A stretch of DNA of 10,592 bases. It comes from UBA3907 sp033810155. Lineage in GTDB: Bacteria > Bacillota > Sulfobacillia > Fermentithermobacillales > Fermentithermobacillaceae. Below are positions 6,132-10,592 of this stretch, one piece after another. Each line of letters starts with the position of its first letter. The stretch's first letter is position 1. The stretch is taken from assembly GCA_033810155.1 (NCBI GenBank), contig JAPXKJ010000040.1, positions 1-10,592 on the forward strand, written 5' to 3'. A model generated the notes under the pieces. That model searched no databases and was not told the DNA's origin. It saw only the letters and a list, made by a program, of their open reading frames with translations. Both the position numbers and the translations under genes were made by a program.

Positions 6132-6908
6132 ATGTCTGATTCTACACAAAGAGTCTATTACTTGTTCGATATGTCATGGCCTGAAGTGAAGGAAGCGTTG
6201 CCCACTATCAAAGCGGCCATCATCCCTACAGGTTCAACCGAACAGCACGGACCAAATGGCACGTTCGAAGTAGACACTGCAAGAGCGAGGGAATTCTCTA
6301 TACGACTCGGCGAGAGGCTCTATCCGAAAGTCATCGTTACCCCGCCGGTTCAATTCGGCGTGTCTGAGCATCACATTCATTTTCCGGGAACTCTAACGTT
6401 AAAACCGGACACCTTCGTTCAAGTCTGCATGGATATTGCCTGGTCACTTCACCAACATGGCATAAGGAAATTCGTGTTCATAAACGGCCACGGAGGAAAT
6501 CGACCGTCGCTAAGTACAGTGATAAACCTAATTAAGTACGAGATGGGAGACGAAGCACTCTGGGTTTCGCCTACGGCTTTGGTGGACGACATAATCAAAG
6601 AACACGTGACTTCACCCATAACAGGACATGCGTGCGAAAGCGAGATGTCGCAATGTCTCTATCTGTGCCCCCAATGCGTCAAGAAAGATGCCCTTGAAAA
6701 GGGCGATATCTATCCCCACATCTATGAAACCTGGCACAAACTTCCGATAGAACAAGCCAGATACTGGGATGAAATCACCCGAAACGGAGCTCTGGGAGAC
6801 GCCACAAAGGCGACCTATGAATTTGGAAAACAATGCATCGAAACAGCTTTGGATAGATTAACCGACTACCTTGAAGCATTCATCGAAGATCCCGCGTGTT
6901 CAACGTAA
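6132..6908 (+). CDS. Creatininase-family metal-dependent amidohydrolase
   Basis: This is a 258-residue cytoplasmic hydrolase of the family that includes creatininase, the riboflavin-pathway formamide hydrolase ArfB and mycofactocin MftE. Members cleave C-N bonds of cyclic or linear amides using two metal ions. The ATG at 6132 follows AGGAGG (6119-6124) by 7 nt, so a longer frame reaching to 6015 is not the real start. Metal ligands are visible: E37 and H39 in GSTEQHG, D48 in FEVDTAR, H120 in NGHGGN and E169 (or E171) in GHACESEMS. The FGVSEHHIHFPGTLTL segment (75-90) is also a family hallmark, so it should be active. The C-terminus (ATKATYEFGKQCIETALDRL) is typical. It starts a cassette: 31 nt to the chosen TTG start of the next gene, all five genes on one strand. 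The substrate is unknown; no creatine, flavin or mycofactocin genes are nearby. Confidence 0.9.
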   Translation: MSDSTQRVYYLFDMSWPEVKEALPTIKAAIIPTGSTEQHGPNGTFEVDTARAREFSIRLGERLYPKVIVTPPVQFGVSEHHIHFPGTLTLKPDTFVQVCMDIAWSLHQHGIRKFVFINGHGGNRPSLSTVINLIKYEMGDEALWVSPTALVDDIIKEHVTSPITGHACESEMSQCLYLCPQCVKKDALEKGDIYPHIYETWHKLPIEQARYWDEITRNGALGDATKATYEFGKQCIETALDRLTDYLEAFIEDPACST

Positions 6909-6939
6909 GTAAAACTATACAAGCAGGAGGTGTGTGTGG

Positions 6940-7713
6940 TTGTTTGCAGAAGGAAGAATTGCCGGATTACTGTCACTGGTAATTGTGTTCGTGTGCATCG
7001 AATTAGGCCTTAGAAAGGCTAAGACACAGTCGATATATACAAGACCTATAGCAGGCCTAGAAGCTATAGATGAAGCGGTCGGACGAGCTACCGAAATGGG
7101 AAAGCCTATAGTATTTACGCCAGGCTACGCAGATATTGCAGGTACTACAGGAGCAGCTAGTCTTGCGGGCATTGATGTGTTAAACCACGTCAGCAGACTA
7201 GCCGCTAGATACGACACCGGACTCTTGGTGGTAGTAGGACACCCTAACACCTATGCACTTACTGTGGAGGTAATGAAGGCAGCATATATTGAAGAAGGAA
7301 AACCCGACGTTTTCAGCCCCGACAACATAAGGTTCACATCAGATGTTCAGTTTGCTTTCACCGCTGCCGTCTTAGGGGTGGTTCAAAGAGAAAAGCCTGC
7401 AACTGTGTTTTACACTGGATACTTCGCTGCAGAGGCTATAGTGGTAGCCGAAGCAGCCGCTGCAGTAGGCGCAATGTCTATTTCAGGCACTACAAACTAC
7501 TTCCAAATACCTTTTTTCGTGGCTGCCTGCGATTACACGATGATTGGCGAAGAATTCCTCGCCGCAGGCGCATTCATCTCAAAAGACCCCAAACGGATAG
7601 GAACTATAGCCGGACAGGATTATGTGAAAATCGCCACCATAATCGTAACAATGGTTGGCGCAATCCTGTCTAGCATGGGCATAGACACATTAACTAAGGC
7701 CCTAAGCAAGTAG
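6940..7713 (+). CDS. Membrane-anchored alpha/beta protein, DUF6754-like (first copy)
   Basis: This protein is about 257 residues with no assigned function. The TTG at 6940 is chosen because GGAGGTG (6926-6932) lies 7 nt upstream; the in-frame GTG at 6934 is too close to that site. One membrane helix lies near the N-terminus (AGLLSLVIVFVCIELGL, about 7-24) and one near the C-terminus (IATIIVTMVGAILSSMGI, about 229-246). Between them is a soluble domain of about 190 residues with Rossmann-like beta-alpha order: KPIVFTPG, a helix, GLLVVVGHPN, a helix with MKAAYIEEGKPDVF, PATVFYTGYFAAEA, MSISGTTNYF and FVAACDYTMIGEEFLAAGAF. From memory this matches the uncharacterised family called DUF6754; I could not check. 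It shares layout and an E-x-F/Y-L-x-A-G motif with the gene at 8394. It lies between a creatininase-like gene and three further membrane genes. Confidence 0.72.
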   Translation: MFAEGRIAGLLSLVIVFVCIELGLRKAKTQSIYTRPIAGLEAIDEAVGRATEMGKPIVFTPGYADIAGTTGAASLAGIDVLNHVSRLAARYDTGLLVVVGHPNTYALTVEVMKAAYIEEGKPDVFSPDNIRFTSDVQFAFTAAVLGVVQREKPATVFYTGYFAAEAIVVAEAAAAVGAMSISGTTNYFQIPFFVAACDYTMIGEEFLAAGAFISKDPKRIGTIAGQDYVKIATIIVTMVGAILSSMGIDTLTKALSK

Positions 7714-7718
7714 GGCCT
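7697..7718 (+). repeat. Stem-loop spanning the stop codon of the first DUF6754-like gene
   Basis: AGGCCCTA (7697-7704) and TAGGGCCT (7711-7718) form a perfect 8-bp stem with the loop AGCAAG; the stop codon TAG is the start of the right arm. No T tract follows, so it is not a terminator. The loop sequence CTAAGCAAG recurs at 7728-7736, next to the ribosome site of the following gene. It may tune translation or mRNA stability between the two genes. Confidence 0.5.
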
Positions 7719-7754
7719 CAGAATAATCTAAGCAAGAAGGAGGCGTGTCTCAAA

Positions 7755-8378
7755 TTGAAGCGTACATTGCCAGTAATAGTTTCAGCGGCAGTTGGGTTTC
7801 TTCTACTAATAGATTTCTTCCTAGACATCCCGGCGTTAAAGGGACCTGCGACCGAAGTACAAGATTGGGGTGTGATTCTTGCAGCATTTGCGCTAGCGCT
7901 CGCTGCGATAAACCTAGTCGGTTTTCATGTAAGGCAGATCGGTCGAAAAAGTGTAGATAGTATACACAGCCTCATACTTCTCGTCGGGCTATTTGCAACT
8001 GCATTGTCCGGGATATTCATGGGAACAGACTCCGTGGTCTTCGATTTCATATTCCGGTCAATATATACCTCTCTGGCAGCCGTGTTCTATGCTATGACTG
8101 CATTTCACTTGGCTTCTGCATCCTACAGGGCTTTTCGTCTTAAGAACCCGCTGTCTGCGGCCTTAATTATATCAGGGGTTCTCTTGATGCTTGGAACTGC
8201 TCCTATAGGCGAAAACATATGGTCCGGTTTTCCTGTCATATCTAATTGGATAACAGGAGTAGTGAATGTAGCAGGTTCCAGAGGGATACTAATCAGCACG
8301 GCTATAGGTTCTGTAGGCATGGCCCTTAGGGTTCTGACAGGCATAGACCGATCCTACCTGGGAGCAGGTTCGGAATAG
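7755..8378 (+). CDS. Six-helix membrane protein of the cassette (unknown function)
   Basis: This is a 207-residue integral membrane protein that I do not recognise beyond a vague likeness to membrane proteins encoded beside DUF6754-type genes. The start is TTG at 7755, with AAGGAGG at 7737-7743, 11 nt upstream; no ATG is available nearby. Hydrophobic segments lie at about 4-23, 38-58, 68-90, 100-120, 133-150 and 174-194. A basic loop HVRQIGRKSVDS (58-69) and a basic SYRAFRLKNP stretch (123-132) suggest cytoplasmic faces. A conserved-looking end, GIDRSYLG (196-203), follows the last helix. It has no catalytic, nucleotide-binding or haem-ligand motif that I can see. It sits 41 nt after the first DUF6754-like gene; the next gene's ribosome site overlaps its stop codon region, which points to translational coupling. 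Confidence 0.8.
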   Translation: MKRTLPVIVSAAVGFLLLIDFFLDIPALKGPATEVQDWGVILAAFALALAAINLVGFHVRQIGRKSVDSIHSLILLVGLFATALSGIFMGTDSVVFDFIFRSIYTSLAAVFYAMTAFHLASASYRAFRLKNPLSAALIISGVLLMLGTAPIGENIWSGFPVISNWITGVVNVAGSRGILISTAIGSVGMALRVLTGIDRSYLGAGSE

Positions 8379-8393
8379 GAGGTGCCATTGTTC

Positions 8394-9227
8394 ATGGATT
8401 TCTTCGAGAAACTAGGAAAAATCGACAGCCGGATAATATACGTATTGTTCATTTTGGCAATACTTATACCTCTGGTTAGTCCGTTAGGGCTTCCGGTGAC
8501 TGTAAGCCAACACACAAAACAGACTTATGAAATAGTGAATTCGCTTCAACCTGGCGACACCGTGATAATAGACATAGGAATCTCCTATTCTGGCGCAGGT
8601 GACGTTTTGCCCCAGGCCGTAGCGATCTTAAAGCACCTCATGTCAAAAGACGTGAAGGTCATTTTTACAGGTGTCCAGATGGACAGTTCCAAGATCATTG
8701 AGGACCTCATAAAGCCGTACGAGGAGGCGGGAAAAGAGTACGGAGTAGATTTCTGCAACTTGGGTTACTTGGCCGGAGGAGAAAACGCGATAGCGGCCTA
8801 TGCCAGGGATTTGAAGAAAGCATATCCGCTTGACTTTAGAGGGAACTCCACCGATTCCCTCCCCATACTTGAGACCGTAAACAGCGCCAAAGATGCAAAT
8901 ATGTTCATCTTTTTCAGCACACAAAATGCCGACATGTACGTTCGACAGATAGCCGAGTACCAAGTACCGATAGTCGGAGGCCTTATAGCCACAATAGCTC
9001 CGCAAGCGGAACCGTACTTGCACGCAGGACAGTTGAAAGGCATGCTAGTCGGACTAAGGGGGGCAGCTGAGTATGAATCCATGATGGGAAGCCCAGGAAT
9101 GGGATTAGCTAGCATGGACGCCCAGAGTATCGCCCACTTGCTCATTATATTCTTCATCGTGATCGCCAACATCTCTTACCTTGGCACCCAAACCAAGACC
9201 CGACACCGAAAGGAGGCGTCTCAATGA
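8394..9227 (+). CDS. Membrane-anchored alpha/beta protein, DUF6754-like (second copy)
   Basis: This protein is 277 residues from the ATG at 8394, which lies 9 nt after GGAGGTG (8378-8384). A GTG at 8382 falls inside that ribosome site and a TTG at 8388 is only 3 nt after it, so both are less likely. A membrane helix lies at about 10-30 (IIYVLFILAILIPLV) and another near the C-terminus (HLLIIFFIVIANISYLG). The soluble part has the order DTVIIDIG, a helix, VKVIFTGVQMD, a helix with IEDLIKPYEEAGKEYGVDF, ANMFIFFSTQNADMY, VPIVGGLIATIAP, EPYLHAGQLKG and MLVGLRGAAEYE. The order and the E-P-Y-L-H-A-G motif parallel the first copy, which suggests paralogues. The end overlaps the next gene by 4 nt (ATGA), a classic translational coupling. 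No enzyme motif is evident. A basic tail, KTRHRKEASQ, follows the last helix, so that end is probably cytoplasmic. Confidence 0.78.
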   Translation: MDFFEKLGKIDSRIIYVLFILAILIPLVSPLGLPVTVSQHTKQTYEIVNSLQPGDTVIIDIGISYSGAGDVLPQAVAILKHLMSKDVKVIFTGVQMDSSKIIEDLIKPYEEAGKEYGVDFCNLGYLAGGENAIAAYARDLKKAYPLDFRGNSTDSLPILETVNSAKDANMFIFFSTQNADMYVRQIAEYQVPIVGGLIATIAPQAEPYLHAGQLKGMLVGLRGAAEYESMMGSPGMGLASMDAQSIAHLLIIFFIVIANISYLGTQTKTRHRKEASQ

Positions 9228-9832
9228 GTCGTGATCCCGTCATATGGGTTTCATCAATCGTCACAATTATAGCTTTTTCTTACTTGTTCAAAGAAAACGA
9301 ACTATATAAGGCGGTCGAACACCTTTACGTAGGCGTTGCAGCCGGTTATACATTGGTCATGGGATACAACAATATAGTATCTAAGGTATGGACTCCGCTT
9401 ACAAGGGACAAGAACTTTGTCGTACTGATTCCTGCCATACTAGGGCTTATGCTCTACGTTCCATACGTTAGCAAACAGTATTCATGGGTAAAGCGTATAC
9501 CTATAGCAGCCATAGTCGGGATAGGGATGGCCTTGACTGCCAGAACTCAGATAATGCAGCAGTTCGTTGGACAGATAAAGGCTACCGTAGGTCCGGTAAA
9601 GAACATCAACTCACTGATAATCCTGTTAGGTACTGTAGGGACTTTGTGCTACTTCCTTTTCACTCTTAGGCCAAGCTTGCCTGTCAAGACAGGCTCTGAA
9701 ATAGGTAAGTGGACCATTATGGTTACTCTGGGTGCGGCTTTCGGAGCAGGGATAATGGGTCGCATTTCCCTTCTCATCGATCGAATGTTTTTGATATTTC
9801 GTGATTGGATCCCGCTAATAAAAGTCCGCTGA
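9224..9832 (+). CDS. Multi-helix membrane protein closing the cassette (unknown function)
   Basis: This is a 202-residue integral membrane protein with no recognised function. The ATG at 9224 overlaps the previous stop by 4 nt and follows AGGAGG (9211-9216) by 7 nt. Hydrophobic segments lie at about 4-22, 33-52, 66-84, 91-107, 128-148 and 160-178, followed by an amphipathic or membrane end, GRISLLIDRMFLIFRDWI (179-196). Possible key charged residues are E24, E26 and E32 near the first loop and R103 in LTARTQ. It does not align by eye with the 207-residue six-helix protein, although size and helix number are similar. A strong terminator follows 26 nt after its stop, so it is the last gene of the unit. 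Together with the three preceding genes it probably makes a membrane complex; this is inferred from tight spacing only. Confidence 0.8.
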   Translation: MSRDPVIWVSSIVTIIAFSYLFKENELYKAVEHLYVGVAAGYTLVMGYNNIVSKVWTPLTRDKNFVVLIPAILGLMLYVPYVSKQYSWVKRIPIAAIVGIGMALTARTQIMQQFVGQIKATVGPVKNINSLIILLGTVGTLCYFLFTLRPSLPVKTGSEIGKWTIMVTLGAAFGAGIMGRISLLIDRMFLIFRDWIPLIKVR

Positions 9833-9858
9833 GCCGTCACGAACCATACTAATGTAAA

Positions 9859-9911
9859 GAGGGCGCTTCCTGGAGATCAAAGAAACTCCTCGAAAGCGCT
9901 CTCGCCTTTTT
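9859..9911 (+). terminator. Rho-independent terminator of the creatininase/DUF6754-like cassette
   Basis: GAGGGCGCTT (9859-9868) pairs with AAGCGCTCTC (9894-9903), a 10-bp stem with one G-T pair, and an inner GGAG/CTCC pairing extends it. It is followed by GCC and five T (9907-9911). It lies 26 nt after the stop of the last cassette gene. On the minus strand the trailing sequence is only TTTACATT, so reverse termination would be weak. Confidence 0.85.
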
Positions 9912-9960
9912 GGCATACAGTCAAGCTGTTTCTGTAAAGCCCCTATGGGGGGTGCGGACG

Positions 9961-10098
9961 TTATCTTGGACTCCCTAGAGTTTCGCAATCCCGATGAATA
10001 GTTTCGTAAATGCTATGCCCTGCGCACTTATCACATTTCATATACAACCCGGTTGCCTTCACAAATTCCCCTGCTGGAAACGCACAGACATCACCCAT
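9961..10098 (-). CDS. Possible small zinc-ribbon-like protein (45 residues)
   Basis: An ATG at 10098 opens a 45-codon frame ending in TAA at 9961; an in-frame TAG sits immediately before the ATG, so no longer start exists. The product reads MGDVCAFPAGEFVKATGLYM, then KCDKCAGHSIYETIHRDC, then ETLGSPR. The F-x-A-G-E-x-x-x-x-T-G-x-Y-x-x-C-x-x-C pattern resembles small bacterial zinc-ribbon and YjzC-like proteins with a G-E...S/T-G-x-Y motif. C22, C25, C38 and one of H28 or H35 could bind one metal. No good ribosome site is visible (only GAGCTCTGGA upstream), which is the main doubt. It lies 98 nt after the flavodoxin-like gene on the same strand and could be its distal partner. It may also be a decayed gene. 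Confidence 0.4.
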   Translation of the reverse strand: MGDVCAFPAGEFVKATGLYMKCDKCAGHSIYETIHRDCETLGSPR

Positions 10099-10196
10099 CT
10101 ATTCCAGAGCTCGACATTTCGTTGGTACTGCCAGACTAGAACACCTGACTCCCGTGATCCCAATCCGCGATCTCATCAACCTTGTAATATGCCGAA

Positions 10197-10592
10197 TCAC
10201 TGCATGTTTTCCCGGCAGTTATCCTTCTCTGCTGCGATCTTCTGCATTAGATCTTTCCCTAACTCATACGCATCTCTCTGCGCCTTTTCATTTTCGGAAA
10301 CAGGAAGGTAATCCTCGGTGCACGTACTGTAGACATGAACAAAATCTACTTTAAAGCCATTCCATATTTCCTTAAACATATCTGTTACCATTTCCGGTCC
10401 GCGATTCGGAGGGGCTGCACCATAGGTCATCAACAAAGCGAATTTCTTGCCTTCAAGGTCGCGGGAGGTCATGGGGCACAACCGATCTATAAACTTCTTT
10501 AGCTGGGCTGTTATGCTCCACCAGTATATTGGAGTAGCGAATATGAAAACATCTGCGTCTTTAAGCTTGGTGTAAAGATCTTGCATATCATC
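10197..10592 (-). CDS. Flavodoxin-like NAD(P)H-dependent FMN reductase family protein (5' end outside window)
   Basis: The frame is open to the right edge (it enters as DDMQDLYTKL), so the N-terminus with the FMN phosphate loop is missing; 131 residues are seen. Motifs of the NADPH-dependent FMN reductase / iron-sulfur flavoprotein group are present: DDMQDLYTKLKDADVFIFATP, then IYWWSITAQLKKFIDRL, the flavin-binding loop and dimer helix, then KFALLMTYGA and a C-terminal helix (ENEKAQRDAYELGKDLMQKI). The DDMQ-x-L-Y-x-K-L phrase usually follows a C-x-x-C segment in this group, which would lie off the window. It would be a cytoplasmic flavoprotein reducing flavin or other acceptors; the substrate is unknown. 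The stop is TGA at 10199-10197. A possible small zinc-ribbon frame follows 98 nt downstream. Confidence 0.88.
   Translation of the reverse strand, partial: DDMQDLYTKLKDADVFIFATPIYWWSITAQLKKFIDRLCPMTSRDLEGKKFALLMTYGAAPPNRGPEMVTDMFKEIWNGFKVDFVHVYSTCTEDYLPVSENEKAQRDAYELGKDLMQKIAAEKDNCRENMQ

Larger units (their letters stand above)
9833..10196. other. Convergent intergenic region
   Basis: Between the plus-strand cassette and the minus-strand flavodoxin-like gene this 364-nt stretch holds the terminator at 9859-9911, the 45-codon zinc-ribbon-like frame at 10098-9961, and a short CCCC-TAT-GGGG hairpin at 9940-9950 that has no useful T tract. Longer plus-strand frames near 10000-10350 overlap the flavodoxin-like gene and look like non-coding read-through. 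Confidence 0.4.

Noticed and set aside
536..10057. Shared 14-mer ACAACCCGGTTGCC at 536-549 and 10044-10057, both followed by CTTCACA
   Set aside because: One 14-base match in a 10-kb window is not far from chance; one copy is inside the small zinc-ribbon-like frame and no common context is seen.

Overview
The window looks like chromosomal DNA of a low-to-mid GC Gram-positive bacterium (Bacillota, possibly a deep-branching clostridial or related class). The signs are very strong AGGAGG ribosome binding sites, frequent GTG and TTG starts, a SipW-type signal peptidase beside a TasA-like secreted protein, and a sigma-A-type promoter. I cannot name the genus. No rRNA, tRNA, CRISPR array, insertion sequence or phage gene was seen.

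Positions 1-5654 form a left block read on the minus strand. In transcription order it holds a GNAT acetyltransferase (5654-5064), a ZupT-like ZIP metal transporter (4986-4213), a SipW/ER-type signal peptidase I (4064-3498), a large secreted von Willebrand factor A / Cna-B-like surface protein (3176-603) and the start of a TasA/camelysin-like protein with a SipW-dependent signal peptide (442 to the left edge). A clear promoter (3401-3373) sits between sipW and the surface protein, with a cluster of TGACA/TGTCA half-sites just upstream. The last three genes make a plausible cell-surface or matrix module in which the peptidase processes the TasA-like protein.

Positions 5655-6131 are a gene-poor divergent spacer. 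From 6132 to 9832 a tight plus-strand cassette follows: a creatininase-family amidohydrolase with all expected metal ligands, then four uncharacterised membrane-protein genes, closed by a good rho-independent terminator (9859-9911). Two of the four have one transmembrane helix at each end of a soluble alpha/beta domain (DUF6754-like, by memory), share a layout and a short motif, and look like diverged paralogues. The other two are about 200 residues long with about six membrane helices each. This is the best candidate in the window for an undescribed system: a hydrolase coupled to a four-subunit membrane complex of unknown function.

The right edge holds, on the minus strand, the C-terminal part of a flavodoxin-like NAD(P)H:FMN reductase family protein (10592-10197) and, downstream of it, an unlisted 45-codon ORF with a CxxC zinc-ribbon look (10098-9961).
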